A stretch of 64,000 nucleotides of DNA from Tropicimonas_B omnivorans. GTDB taxonomy: Bacteria; Pseudomonadota; Alphaproteobacteria; Rhodobacterales; Rhodobacteraceae. Where the stretch lies: positions 310,001 through 374,000 of the forward strand of contig NZ_JAVRHL010000002.1 of assembly GCF_031846565.1 (NCBI RefSeq), written 5' to 3'. The notes beneath the pieces were generated by a model. It had not been told where the DNA came from, searched no databases, and was given only the letters and a program-made list of their open reading frames with translations. The stretch's first letter is position 1; each line of letters begins with the position of its first letter. This document shows, piece after piece, positions 52,025-61,433 of this stretch. The translations under genes were made by a program, and so were the position numbers.

Positions 52025-52345
52025 ATGAAGAAACTCGCCCTGACCGCATCGGCCGTCATGCTCCTGTCCGGCCCCGCATCCGCGGATGCCCTGTTCAGCT
52101 TCGGCCTGAACCTCGCTCTCGGCGGTGGTGGTGGCTTCGGCGCCACGGCGGGCCTGTGGTCCACCGACCAGACGGACAGCATCGCCGGCGGCCTGACCGG
52201 GACCTACTACCTCGACACCGGCCTGTCCGGCATCGGCGCCAATGTCGGCTACGTCTCCGATGGCTGGGTCGGAAGCTTCGGCTACGACTTCCTGCGCGCC
52301 GAACCCACCGTCGGCCTCAACATCGCTAACACCGACGACGACTGA
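52025..52345 (+). CDS. Small secreted glycine-rich protein, function unknown
   Basis: The product is 106 residues with a signal peptide (MKKLALTASAVMLL, cleavage near SADA). The mature part is Gly/Tyr-rich: LGGGGGFGATAGLWS, GTYYLDTGLSGIGANVGYV. It has alternating polar and aromatic residues like a short membrane beta-hairpin protein. It ends in an acidic tail (NTDDD). No family is recognised. It is divergent from the aminotransferase gene with about 230 bases between. Two hairpins follow. Confidence 0.75.
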   Translation: MKKLALTASAVMLLSGPASADALFSFGLNLALGGGGGFGATAGLWSTDQTDSIAGGLTGTYYLDTGLSGIGANVGYVSDGWVGSFGYDFLRAEPTVGLNIANTDDD

Positions 52346-52350
52346 CCCAG

Positions 52351-52412
52351 CGGCGGACCTCGTCCGCCGGGCGAAACGACCGGAGCGCCCTCCCGGACGG
52401 GACGGCGCTCCG
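52351..52412 (+). terminator. Two successive hairpins between convergent genes
   Basis: CGGCGGAC/GTCCGCCG (52351-52358 with 52362-52369) is a tight 8-base-pair hairpin 5 bases after the stop. A second one, CGGAGCGCC/GGCGCTCCG (52381-52389 with 52404-52412), is followed by TCCTT. They probably end transcription of the small secreted-protein gene and perhaps trpS from the other side. T-tracts are weak. Confidence 0.5.
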
Positions 52413-52484
52413 TCCTTCAGTCGGGCGTGAGCCGGACGGAGGGGGCCCGCGCGGCGGCGGACCCTCCGGCCCCGGCGCGGCGTG

Positions 52485-53522
52485 TCAGCCGGCCGACAAC
52501 CCGACGATCTCGTAGGCGCGCTTCACGATGGGCGCCGCGATCTCGCGGGCCTGCTCGGCGCCGCGGGCAAGGATCCGATCGATCTCGGCGGGATCGTCCG
52601 TCAGCCGCTTCATCTCGGTCCAGATCGGTGCGAGCTTCTCCACGGCAAGCTCGGCCAGCATGGGCTTGAACTGCCCGAATTGCTGACCGGCGAGTTCGGT
52701 CATCGCCTCGTCCATGCTCCGCCCCGACAGGGCGGCGTAGATGTTGACGAGGTTGCGCGCCTCGGGGCGGCCGTCCAGCTCCTTCGCCGTCCCGGGCAGG
52801 GGCTCCGGGTCCGTCTTCGCCTTCTTGATCTTCTTGGCGATGGTGTCCGCATCATCCGTCAGGTTGATCCGGCTCATGTCCGACGGATCGCTCTTGGACA
52901 TCTTCTTGGAGCCGTCCCGCAAGCTCATCACGCGCGTCGCGGTCCCCTCGATCACGGGCTCGGTCATCGGGAAGAAGTCCGTCTCGTAATCGTGGTTGAA
53001 CTTCGCCGCGATGTCCCGCGTCAGCTCCACGTGCTGCTTCTGATCCTCGCCCACCGGAACGTGCGTCGCGTGATAGGCGAGGATATCCGCGGCCATGAGG
53101 GCAGGGTAGGCGTAGAGGCCGAGCGAGGCGGCCTCGGCGTTCTTGCCGGCCTTGTCCTTGAACTGGGTCATCCGGTTCATCCACCCGAGGCGCGCGACGC
53201 AGTTGAAGATCCAGGCCAGCTGCGCATGTTCCGGCACGCGGGACTGGTTGAACAGAATGGATCTCTCGGGATCGACACCCGAGGCGATGAAGCCGGCCGC
53301 CGCTTCCCGAGTGGCATCGGCGAGGCGCGCCGGGTCCTGCCAGACCGTGATCGCGTGCATGTCCACGAGGCAGTAGATCGTCTCGTAGCCGCCGGTCTCC
53401 TGCATCCCGACGAAGCGCTGGATGGCACCGAGGTAGTTCCCCAAGGTCAGGCCGCCGGACGGCTGGATGCCTGAGAAGACCCGTTGGGTGAAGGCGGAGG
53501 ATTCGGTCACGGGGGCGGACAT
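52485..53522 (-). CDS. trpS: Tryptophan-tRNA ligase
   Basis: This 345-residue class I synthetase has the HIGH-region FSGIQPSGGLTLGNYLGAI, the Trp/tRNA region LYAYPALMAADILAY and the KMSKS loop KKMSKSDPSD. Length is typical for a bacterial enzyme. The start at 53522 is chosen by homology; the long upstream extension is not protein-like. It is the only true tryptophan-related housekeeping gene in the window. Confidence 0.96.
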   Translation of the reverse strand: MSAPVTESSAFTQRVFSGIQPSGGLTLGNYLGAIQRFVGMQETGGYETIYCLVDMHAITVWQDPARLADATREAAAGFIASGVDPERSILFNQSRVPEHAQLAWIFNCVARLGWMNRMTQFKDKAGKNAEAASLGLYAYPALMAADILAYHATHVPVGEDQKQHVELTRDIAAKFNHDYETDFFPMTEPVIEGTATRVMSLRDGSKKMSKSDPSDMSRINLTDDADTIAKKIKKAKTDPEPLPGTAKELDGRPEARNLVNIYAALSGRSMDEAMTELAGQQFGQFKPMLAELAVEKLAPIWTEMKRLTDDPAEIDRILARGAEQAREIAAPIVKRAYEIVGLSAG

Positions 53523-53601
53523 TGGATCGGCTCCGGCTTTATTTCGCTGACAGGCTCGCTTACTTGGGGGCGCATTTCCCGTCAAGAAAGGCGGCGCCCG
53601 A

Positions 53602-54291
53602 ATGGACACCGACCACGACGCTTCTCCCTTCAATCGCCTCCCGCCGGTGGTGCTGGCCCTCGCGGGCGCCATGTTCGCCGTCGAGATCTGGTTCGCCCTG
53701 AACTCCTCGGGCTTCGTCGCCGCGATGGGGCCGCCGCGCGATCTGCGCATCTTCGCGCTCGAACGGTTCGCCTTCTCCGGCGAGATCTTCGACTGGATGC
53801 TGGAGACACGCCGCTTTCCGCCCGAGCACCTTCTGCGCTTCGTGTCCTATCCCTTCGTCCACGGCTCCTTCACGCACATGGTCTTCGTCGCCGTCTTCGT
53901 GCTGGCGCTCGGCAAGATGGTGGCCGAGGTCTTCTCGCCCGTCGCGGTCGCCGTGATCTTCTTCGCCTCGGCGATCCTCGGGGCCTGCGCCTTCGGGCTG
54001 CTCACCAACGATCCGCGCCCGCTCTTCGGCGGATTCCCGGCGGCCTACGGGCTGATCGGCAGCTACACGTTCCTGCTCTGGGTGGGCTACGGCGCGCGAG
54101 GGGAGAACCGCTTCCGCGCCTTCACGCTGATCGGGTTCCTGATGGGGCTCCAACTCATATTCGGCGTGCTCTTCGGTGCGACGAACGACTGGATCGCGGA
54201 GATCACCGGCTTCCTGACGGGGTTCGTGCTGTCCGGTGTCCTCAGCCCCGGAGGCTGGTCCCGGCTCCTGGCCACAATCCGGACGCGCTGA
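53602..54291 (+). CDS. Rhomboid-fold membrane protein lacking catalytic Ser and His
   Basis: The product has 229 residues, six membrane spans and the rhomboid layout: YPFVHGSFTHM in span 2 (His87, His92), the span 4 motif region GGFPAAYGLIGSY, and span 6 AEITGFLTGFVLS. In active rhomboids span 4 has GxSG with the nucleophilic Ser and span 6 has the catalytic His. Here Pro146 takes the Ser place and Glu200 the His place. It should therefore be a pseudoprotease (inference), possibly a chaperone or binding protein for membrane clients. It is divergent from trpS and convergent with murJ, 3 bases apart. Confidence 0.85.
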   Translation: MDTDHDASPFNRLPPVVLALAGAMFAVEIWFALNSSGFVAAMGPPRDLRIFALERFAFSGEIFDWMLETRRFPPEHLLRFVSYPFVHGSFTHMVFVAVFVLALGKMVAEVFSPVAVAVIFFASAILGACAFGLLTNDPRPLFGGFPAAYGLIGSYTFLLWVGYGARGENRFRAFTLIGFLMGLQLIFGVLFGATNDWIAEITGFLTGFVLSGVLSPGGWSRLLATIRTR

Positions 54292-54294
54292 CCC

Positions 54295-55839
54295 TCAGCG
54301 CCCTCTCCGCATCGCGCCGGTGATCTCGGACAGCCGCGTCGCTCCGAGCCACTGGGCGAAGGCGAAGTAGCTGAGGATGCCGGAGGCGACGAGCCCGAGG
54401 AGCGCAAGATAGCGCCAGCCGCCTTGCGCAAGAGGCTCTCGCAGAAGCCAGGCGAGGCCGACGAGCAGGGCCGCCATCAGCAGCGCGGACAGGGCGATCC
54501 GGGGGATGCGGCGGCGCAGGCGGTCGTCCACGCGCGTCGCCTCCCCCATGCCCCGCGCACCCCTGACCAAGAGCGCCAGCATGATCCAGCCCGCAAGCGT
54601 CGTGCCGAGGGCCGCGGCGTAGAACCCGAGCCACGGCGCGAGCCCCAGCGCCACGCCGGCATTCACCACCATCGCCACCAGCGCGTAGTGAAACGGCGTT
54701 TTCGTGTCCGAGCGGGCGAAGTAGAGCGGCTGCCAGACCTTCTGCAGGACGAAAGCGGGCAGGCCTGCGCCGTAGATCGCGGTGACGATTGCCGTTCGCG
54801 CCGCCGCGGAGGCATCGAAGGCGCCGCGCTCGTAGAGCACGGAGACGATCGGACCGGGGATCGCCACGAGGGCTAGGGCCGCCGGAACGGTGAGGAGAAG
54901 CGCGAATTCCGCCGCCCGGTTCATCGCCGCCTTGCCGCCGACCGTATCCTCCGCCGCTATGCGCCGTGACAGGTCCGGCAGGAGCACCACGCCGATGGCG
55001 ATGGCGATGACGCCGAGGGGCAGCTGGTAGAGCCGGTCCGCGAGGTTCAGGTACTGGATCGCGCCGTCGTAGTAGCTCGCCACCTGCCGGCCGACGAGCA
55101 GGTTGATCTGCATCACGCCGCCGGCGAGCATGGCCGGCCCCGCGATCCGCGCCAGCCGCTTCAGCTCCGGCGTGAGTTGCGGCCGCCGGGGGATCACCCG
55201 GAACCCCGCCTTCGCCGCCGCGATCCACAGGATCGCCAGCTGGGCGACGCCCGCCACCGGCACCGCGACCGAGAGCGCGAGGCCGTAGGGCCAGCCCGCC
55301 CAGCCCGCCGCGAGGACGGCCGTCACGAGGACCACGTTCAGCATGACCGGCGCCGCCGCGGCGGCCACGAAGCGTCCCGAAGCGTTCAGCACGCCGGAGA
55401 GGAGCGCCGCGAGGGAGATCAGGAGGATGTACGGAAAGCAGATCCGCCCGAAGAGGACGGCCATGGGAAACCGCTCATCCTCGGCAAACCCGCTCGCCAT
55501 GGCGAGGACCAGCCCCGGCATCGCCACCTGCGCGATCAGCGTGAACACGATCAGGAGCGAGGCGAGGCCGGTCGCCGCGTCCCGCGCGAAGCCGAGCGCA
55601 TCCTTGCCCGCCTCGAGCTTGCGCGCGAACAGCGGCACGAACGCCATGTTGAAAGCGCCTTCGGCAAAGAACCGGCGGAACATGTTGGGCAGCGAAAAGG
55701 CCACGAGAAAGGCCTCCGCCACCGGCCCGTCACCGAGCCGAGCGGCGATAATGATATCCCGCGTGAAGCCGAGCACGCGGGAGAGGAGGGTCCAGACCCC
55801 GACGGTCAGGAAGCCCGACATCAGACGAACGGGTTTCAC
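54295..55839 (-). CDS. murJ: Lipid II flippase MurJ
   Basis: This 514-residue protein of about 14 membrane spans belongs to the MVF/MurJ family and moves lipid II across the inner membrane for peptidoglycan synthesis. Signature stretches are LSRVLGFTRDIIIAARLG, MFRRFFAEGAFNMAFVPLF and YLNLADRLYQLPLGVIAIA. Essential Arg/Asp residues in spans 1 and 2 are present. It is followed at 3 bases by the convergent rhomboid-fold gene. Confidence 0.95.
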   Translation of the reverse strand: MKPVRLMSGFLTVGVWTLLSRVLGFTRDIIIAARLGDGPVAEAFLVAFSLPNMFRRFFAEGAFNMAFVPLFARKLEAGKDALGFARDAATGLASLLIVFTLIAQVAMPGLVLAMASGFAEDERFPMAVLFGRICFPYILLISLAALLSGVLNASGRFVAAAAAPVMLNVVLVTAVLAAGWAGWPYGLALSVAVPVAGVAQLAILWIAAAKAGFRVIPRRPQLTPELKRLARIAGPAMLAGGVMQINLLVGRQVASYYDGAIQYLNLADRLYQLPLGVIAIAIGVVLLPDLSRRIAAEDTVGGKAAMNRAAEFALLLTVPAALALVAIPGPIVSVLYERGAFDASAAARTAIVTAIYGAGLPAFVLQKVWQPLYFARSDTKTPFHYALVAMVVNAGVALGLAPWLGFYAAALGTTLAGWIMLALLVRGARGMGEATRVDDRLRRRIPRIALSALLMAALLVGLAWLLREPLAQGGWRYLALLGLVASGILSYFAFAQWLGATRLSEITGAMRRGR

Positions 55840-55930
55840 GCGCGCGCCCCTTCACGTTTCACGAAGATGCCCCGTGAGGGGCGGCGGTGGGCGGAGCGCC
55901 CCGGGCGGGCACCGCCCGAAGACGACGGGT

Positions 55931-58774
55931 TCACCCCTGTCCCGCCCGGCGGGCGCCGTCGGCGACCGCCTCCCTCAGACGCCGTTCCAGCGCGGCTTGC
56001 TTGGACCGCGTGTAGAACTTCAGACCGAACAGATCCTTGACGTAGAACGTATCCACAACCTGCGCTCCATAGGTCGCGATCACGGCCGAGGCGATGTAGA
56101 TGTTCGCCTCCGCCAATGTGCGGGTCAGGTCGTAGAGCAGGCCCGGACGGTCCCGCGTATCGACCTCGATGATCGTGTAGATCTCCGATCCGTCATTGTC
56201 GAAGGTGATCGACGTCGGGAAGCGGAATTCGCTGTTGCGCTTCTTCACCTTGTCGCGGGACACCAGCGCCTCGCGGGCGCTGACTTCGCCCTTGAGGGTG
56301 CGCAGGATCATCTCGTTCAGCCGCGGCAGGCGGTCCTCCTCGAACGGCGCGCCGTCCGCGTCCTGCACCCAGAAGATCGCCGTCGCCCAACCGTCCTTGC
56401 TGGTATAGGTCCGCGCATCCACCACGTTCGCCCCGACGAGGGCGAGCGCGCCCGCGAGACGGCTGAATATCCCCGGATGGTCCGCCAGGGCGAAACAGGC
56501 GCGGGTCGCGTCACGGTCCGCATCCGGGGTCAGGTCGATCCGGATATCGTCCGCCGGCAGCCCGCGCAGCATCCCGGCAAGCGTCGCATGGGCGGAGGTC
56601 GGAAGGCCCTGCCAGTAGGGCGGGTAGTGCCGCGCCAGTTCCGATCGCACGTCTGCCGCGGGCCAGTCGGACAGCGCCGCGCGCAGTGCGCGCTTCGCCT
56701 CAGCGCCGCGATTCTCCCGGTTCAGCGCTTCGAGGCCGTTCTCCAGTGCCTCGTCGGTCTGCCGGTAAAGGCTCCGCAGCAGCATGGCCTTCCAGTTGTT
56801 CCAGACGTTCGGCCCGACGCCGCGGATGTCGCAGACGGTGAGGACGGTCAGCAGGTCCAGCCGCTTCTTCGACTTCACCGCCTTGGCAAAGTCCCGCACC
56901 GTGCGGGGATCCGAGATGTCCCGCTTCTGCGCGAGGTCGGACATCACCAGATGGTAACGGACGAGCCACTCCACGGTCTCGGCCTCCTCGGGCTTCAGAT
57001 GCAGCCGGGGGCAGACGGTCCGCGCGATGCGGGCGCCGACGACAGAATGGTCCTCCGGACGCCCCTTGCCGATATCGTGGAGCAGCATGGCAACGTAGAG
57101 CACCTTCCGGTTCACGCCGCCGTTCCGCAGGATCCCCGTGGCGAGGGGAAGATCCTCTTCCAGTTCGCCGCGCTCGATGGCCGCGAGCTGGCCGATGCAC
57201 TGGATGGTGTGCTCGTCCACCGTGTAGCTGTGGTAGACGTTGAACTGCATCATCGCGACGATCGGGTCGAACTCGGGAATGAACGCCGCCAGGAGGCCCA
57301 GTTCGTTCATCCGCCGCAGGGCCGGTTCCGGGTTGCGATGCTTCAGCAGCAGGTCGAGGAAGATCCGCGAGGCCTCCTTCCGGCTGCGCACGGCGGCATC
57401 GATCAGGGTCAGGTTCGCCGCGATGATCCGCATCGCTTCGGGATGCAGGAGCAGCCCCGAGCGCAGCGACTGGTCGAAGATGCGGAGCAGGTCGAGCGGA
57501 TGGTCCGGCAGCGTCTCCGGCTCCGAGAAGGTCAGACGTCCCTGTTTCACGTCGAGGCGCTCCGGCAGCTTCCGCCGCCGACGCCGCTTGAGGAAACCGG
57601 CGATCGTACCCTCGGGCTTGAGATGGATCGCCTCGAGCGCCGTCAGGAAGATCCGCGTCAGCTCCCCCACGCGCGTCGCGTGGCGGAAGTAGTCCTGCAT
57701 GAACCGCTCGACCGCCCGGCGCCCGGCACTGTCGCTGTAGCCCATCCGGGCGGCGACCTCGACCTGCAGATCGAAGGTGAGCTGATCCATCTCCCGCCCG
57801 GTGATCAGGTGCAGATGCGCGCGAACGGCCCAGAAGAACGTTTCCGCCTCGCGGAAGGCGCCGTACTCGGCCTCGGTGAAGACGCCGAGGGCGACGAGCT
57901 CCCGGATGCGGATGACGCAGTGGACGTACTTCGCGATCCAGTAGAGCGATTGCAGGTCCCGCAGCCCGCCCTTGCCCTCCTTCACGTTCGGCTCGAGCAT
58001 GTAGCGTTGCCCGCCCTGGCGCTTGTGCCGGGCGGAGCGCTCCTCGAGCTTCGCGGCGATGAACTCCTTCGCGGTGGTGCTGAACAGCTCCTCCCAGAGC
58101 CGTTCGAACAACTCGACCGACAGCGCCTCGTCCCCCGCCACGGGGCGCAGTTCCAGCATCGAGGTCCGGATGGTGAAGTCTTCCTTGCCGAGCCGGATGC
58201 ACTCCTTGACCGTCCGCGCGGCGTGGCCGACCTGCAGCTTCAGGTCCCACAGGATATAGAGCATCGTCTCGATGACGCTCTCCGCCCAGCCGGTGATCTT
58301 CCACGGCGTGAGGAAAAGCAGGTCGACATCCGAATGCGGCGCCATCTCGGCGCGCCCGTAGCCGCCGGCGGCGAGGACGGAGAGGGATTCGCCCTTCGTC
58401 GGCGATTGCCGTGGGTGGATCATCTCGGAGGAGACACGGAACGCCTCCTGGACGAGCGCGTCGGTCAGCCAGGAATAGGAGGCGACGAGCGCCGCCGACT
58501 CCTTCGGCGCGGCCTCGAACACGGTCTGGATCGCAGTCCGGCCACGTCGTCTGGCCCGCGCGAGGACCTGGGTGACCGCGTTGCGTCCGCCGGCCCCCTC
58601 GCGCGGGTCCTCGATGTCCGAGAGCGCCTCGGCGATCTCGGAGCGCACGGCATCACGGTCGAAAATGGCAACCGCCGGACAGATGAGGCTGTCCGGCGGG
58701 ATTGTGACGTAGGCAGACGGGTCCGGTTCAGAAACCGGCGCCGCCAAAGCCTCTGGGAGCAGGGTCAACGACAA
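55931..58774 (-). CDS. glnD: Bifunctional PII uridylyltransferase / uridylyl-removing enzyme
   Basis: This 947-residue nitrogen sensor has a nucleotidyltransferase domain (AAGGYGRAEMAPHSDVDLLF in part), a GlnD helical domain and an HD domain (LLHDIGKGRPEDHSVVGA) for deuridylylation. Two C-terminal ACT domains bind glutamine. It modifies PII to report nitrogen state, connecting with the nitrogen-PTS gene ptsP in this window only functionally. The start at 58774 makes a 47-base overlap with the LpoA-like gene; a shorter start is not obvious. Confidence 0.95.
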   Translation of the reverse strand: MSLTLLPEALAAPVSEPDPSAYVTIPPDSLICPAVAIFDRDAVRSEIAEALSDIEDPREGAGGRNAVTQVLARARRRGRTAIQTVFEAAPKESAALVASYSWLTDALVQEAFRVSSEMIHPRQSPTKGESLSVLAAGGYGRAEMAPHSDVDLLFLTPWKITGWAESVIETMLYILWDLKLQVGHAARTVKECIRLGKEDFTIRTSMLELRPVAGDEALSVELFERLWEELFSTTAKEFIAAKLEERSARHKRQGGQRYMLEPNVKEGKGGLRDLQSLYWIAKYVHCVIRIRELVALGVFTEAEYGAFREAETFFWAVRAHLHLITGREMDQLTFDLQVEVAARMGYSDSAGRRAVERFMQDYFRHATRVGELTRIFLTALEAIHLKPEGTIAGFLKRRRRRKLPERLDVKQGRLTFSEPETLPDHPLDLLRIFDQSLRSGLLLHPEAMRIIAANLTLIDAAVRSRKEASRIFLDLLLKHRNPEPALRRMNELGLLAAFIPEFDPIVAMMQFNVYHSYTVDEHTIQCIGQLAAIERGELEEDLPLATGILRNGGVNRKVLYVAMLLHDIGKGRPEDHSVVGARIARTVCPRLHLKPEEAETVEWLVRYHLVMSDLAQKRDISDPRTVRDFAKAVKSKKRLDLLTVLTVCDIRGVGPNVWNNWKAMLLRSLYRQTDEALENGLEALNRENRGAEAKRALRAALSDWPAADVRSELARHYPPYWQGLPTSAHATLAGMLRGLPADDIRIDLTPDADRDATRACFALADHPGIFSRLAGALALVGANVVDARTYTSKDGWATAIFWVQDADGAPFEEDRLPRLNEMILRTLKGEVSAREALVSRDKVKKRNSEFRFPTSITFDNDGSEIYTIIEVDTRDRPGLLYDLTRTLAEANIYIASAVIATYGAQVVDTFYVKDLFGLKFYTRSKQAALERRLREAVADGARRAGQG

Positions 58775-59909
58775 CCACCGTGTTGTTGCGGATCTGGGCG
58801 ACGGCGAGCGCCCGCTGATTGGTGCCGTCGTTGCGCAGGCGGAAGATGCCGCCCGTGCCGGTGAAGCCCGAGCCCTGCGTCAGGGCGGAGCGGGTCAGCG
58901 CATTCGAGCCACGCTGCTCGACGAGGGCGCCGATGGCGGCGATCCCGTCGTAGGCGAGGCCCGCAAGCGGATGCGGATCGCTGCCGTAGGCGGCACGGTA
59001 GCGCCGCTGGAACGCGGTGGTGGTGTTCGGATCGGGCAAGGCGAACCAGGACCCCTGAAGGCCCGGCTGGCTGAGCGCCGAGGACGGAATGTCGAGCCGG
59101 GCCAGACCGATATACTGCGCGGCAGAGGCGCCGAGGCCGTTCTCCGGCAGGAGCTGGGCGAGGAGCGGCATGGCGCCGGCATTGTCCGAGGTGAAGAAGA
59201 CCGCGTCGGCGCCTGCCGCACGGGCCTGCGAGGCGATCTGCGGGGCGGCGGAGGCGACGCCCTGCTGGCTGACGGTGAAGCGGGATTGGCCGGCGAGGCT
59301 CGCGCGGGAGCTGCCGATGGCGTTCACGATGGCCTGCCGGCCGACTTCCTCACCCGGCGAATCGCCGGCCACGACGTAGATGTTCCGGCGGCCGTTCCGC
59401 GCCGCGTAATCGACGAGGCGATTGGCGGTATTGTCGAAGGTATTGCCGAGCAGGAACAGGTTGCCGCCGGCGATCTCGGCATTGTTGGAGAAGGACAGGA
59501 CGTTCACGCCCTCGTCGGCCACGGCGACTGCGGCGGCATTCGAGGCGCCGGAATAGAGCGGGCCGAGAAGGATCTTGGCGCCCTCGGCGACGGCGGTGTT
59601 CGCGGCCTGCGCGGCCCGTGCGTCGCTTCCGCCGGTCGAATAGGTGCGCAGGTCGATCTCGACGCCGTTCAGGTCGGCCATCGCGAGGCGCGCGGCGCGC
59701 TCGAGGGACTGGGCGACCTGCGCGTCCTGCGGGTTGCCCGATCCCGTCGGGATCATCAGGGCCACGGGAACCGGCGCGCTCGCGTCGATGGAGGGGCCCG
59801 AGCCGCCACTCGTGATCGGCAGCGGTCCGCACGAGGCGAGAAGGACGATGGAGGCCAGAGCTGCGAAGCGGGCTAAGGCCGTTCGGGGGATGTCCAGGAC
59901 GGCGGTCAT
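58728..59909 (-). CDS. LpoA-like penicillin-binding protein activator (lipoprotein)
   Basis: This 393-residue predicted lipoprotein has a signal with lipobox LLASC and a mature type I periplasmic-binding fold like the LpoA C-terminal domain: LGPLYSGASNAAAVAVADEG, NVLSFSNNAEIAGGNLFLLG, AVFFTSDNAG and AYDGIAAIGALVEQ. LpoA family proteins activate class A PBPs from the outer membrane. It starts opposite rsmI and overlaps glnD by 47 bases. Confidence 0.88.
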   Translation of the reverse strand: MTAVLDIPRTALARFAALASIVLLASCGPLPITSGGSGPSIDASAPVPVALMIPTGSGNPQDAQVAQSLERAARLAMADLNGVEIDLRTYSTGGSDARAAQAANTAVAEGAKILLGPLYSGASNAAAVAVADEGVNVLSFSNNAEIAGGNLFLLGNTFDNTANRLVDYAARNGRRNIYVVAGDSPGEEVGRQAIVNAIGSSRASLAGQSRFTVSQQGVASAAPQIASQARAAGADAVFFTSDNAGAMPLLAQLLPENGLGASAAQYIGLARLDIPSSALSQPGLQGSWFALPDPNTTTAFQRRYRAAYGSDPHPLAGLAYDGIAAIGALVEQRGSNALTRSALTQGSGFTGTGGIFRLRNDGTNQRALAVAQIRNNTVVVVDPAPRGFGGAGF

Positions 59910-59983
59910 GGGCTAGGTCTCACTCTTCCGGAGTTCGGCAATTGGGTCGGACGGGAGCCTAGGTGACGGGGGACGGCAAGTAA

Positions 59984-60886
59984 ATGACGGACGAGACCGA
60001 TCAGACCGGCTTCGAGGCCAGCGCCGGCGGAACACCTGCCCGGCAGGTCGCTCTCGCGCCGGGCCTCTATCTCGTTGCGACGCCCATCGGTTCGGCCCGC
60101 GACATCACCCTGCGCGCGCTCGATATTCTCGCCTCCGCGGATACGATCGCCGCCGAGGACACCCGCACGGCCCGGCACCTGATGGAGCTGCATGGCATAA
60201 AGGCGCGGGGGCGGCGGATCGTTGCCTACCACGACCACAGCTCCGAAGGGGACCGCGCGCGCCTTCTCGGCCTCGTCCGGGACGGCGGCTCCGTCGCCTG
60301 CGTGTCCGAGGCGGGCACGCCCCTCGTCGCCGATCCGGGGTATCGATTGGTGAAGGACGCGGTGGCCGAGGGGCTTCCCGTCACTGCCGCGCCCGGCCCG
60401 TCCGCCGCGCTTGCAGCGCTGTCGGTGTCCGGCCTGCCGAGCGACCGCTTCCTCTTCGCCGGGTTCCCTCCCAGCAAGGGGGCGGAACGGCGCAAGGTGC
60501 TGGAGGAACTGGCGAATATTCCCTCGACGCTGGTGCTCTACGAAAGCCCGAGACGCATAAAGGGTTTGTTAGCGGACCTGGTGGATATTGCAGGAGCGGA
60601 TCGGAAGGCCGCGATCTGCAGGGAGCTGACGAAACGATTCGAGGAGGTGATCCGCGGCACTCTTGCGGAGCTCGCGGAGGCCGTCCCGGACAAGGGCCTG
60701 CGTGGTGAGGTCGTTCTGGTGCTGGACAGGCCGCTCGCGCGGCCGATCGATCAGGAGGAAGTCGACGCTGCGCTTCTGGACGCGCTCGAGCGTCTTCCGA
60801 TGAAGGCCGCCGCCTCCGAGATCGCCATGCGGTTCGGGACGGCGAAGCGGGACATGTATCAACTGGCGCTCCGCCTGAAGGGCTGA
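59984..60886 (+). CDS. rsmI: 16S rRNA 2'-O-ribose methyltransferase RsmI
   Basis: This 300-residue SAM-dependent tetrapyrrole-methylase-fold enzyme methylates C1402 of 16S rRNA. Motifs are LYLVATPIGSARDITLRALD, AAEDTRTARHLMELHGI, EAGTPLVADPGYRLV and PSDRFLFAGFPPSKG. The start at 59984 is divergent from the LpoA-like gene with a 74-base gap, and the yraN gene follows after 25 bases: the usual lpoA-rsmI-yraN neighbourhood. Confidence 0.96.
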   Translation: MTDETDQTGFEASAGGTPARQVALAPGLYLVATPIGSARDITLRALDILASADTIAAEDTRTARHLMELHGIKARGRRIVAYHDHSSEGDRARLLGLVRDGGSVACVSEAGTPLVADPGYRLVKDAVAEGLPVTAAPGPSAALAALSVSGLPSDRFLFAGFPPSKGAERRKVLEELANIPSTLVLYESPRRIKGLLADLVDIAGADRKAAICRELTKRFEEVIRGTLAELAEAVPDKGLRGEVVLVLDRPLARPIDQEEVDAALLDALERLPMKAAASEIAMRFGTAKRDMYQLALRLKG

Positions 60887-60911
60887 GCGAGACGGGGATC
60901 GGAGCCGGTCC

Positions 60912-61283
60912 ATGGCAGGAGGGAAACGGGAGACGGGGCGCGTTTCCTGGTATGGCGGTCGCGCCGCCGAGGACGCGGCGGAGCGCGCGCTCGAAGAGGC
61001 CGGCCTGTCCATCGAGGCGCGGCGCTGGCGCGGGGCAGGCGGTGAGATCGATCTCGTGGCTCGGGACGGTGAGACCTATGTCTTTGCCGAGGTGAAGAGC
61101 GCTCGCTCCCACGAGGAGGCGGCATGGCGGCTCGGAGCGCGGCAGATGGCCCGCATCGCCGCGGCGGCTTCGGAGTATCTCGCCAGCTCGCCGAACGGGC
61201 TGCTCAGCGACGCCCGCTTCGACGTGGTGCTCGTCGATGGGACCGGGCGGACGAAGATCCTTCGCAACGCGTTCACCGCCTGA
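60912..61283 (+). CDS. YraN (UPF0102) family protein
   Basis: The product has 123 residues with a restriction-endonuclease-like fold: GRAAEDAAERALEEAG, RRWRGAGGEIDLVARDGE and FAEVKSARSHEEA match the PD-(D/E)XK-type core of the family (GEIDLIA, VEVK). Nuclease activity has been suggested but is not proven. It sits 25 bases after rsmI and probably shares its transcript. Confidence 0.9.
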   Translation: MAGGKRETGRVSWYGGRAAEDAAERALEEAGLSIEARRWRGAGGEIDLVARDGETYVFAEVKSARSHEEAAWRLGARQMARIAAAASEYLASSPNGLLSDARFDVVLVDGTGRTKILRNAFTA

Positions 61284-61433
61284 TCTCCAGCCCCGTGCGG
61301 CAGCGGTCACGCGGGCAGTCCCCGCCGGGCCGGAGGCCGGCGCCATCCGCAGGGGCCCGTCGCCACGTCTGCCCGTGTTGCGCCTGACCGCGGCATCGGC
61401 CATCAAGAGGCGCGCCAGTCAGGAGAAGTCACG

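Noticed and set aside
55343..58864. Very long open frame on the plus strand opposite murJ and glnD
   Set aside because: It runs antisense to two clear genes, has no ribosome site and gives an Arg/His/Asp-rich product typical of GC-driven shadow frames.
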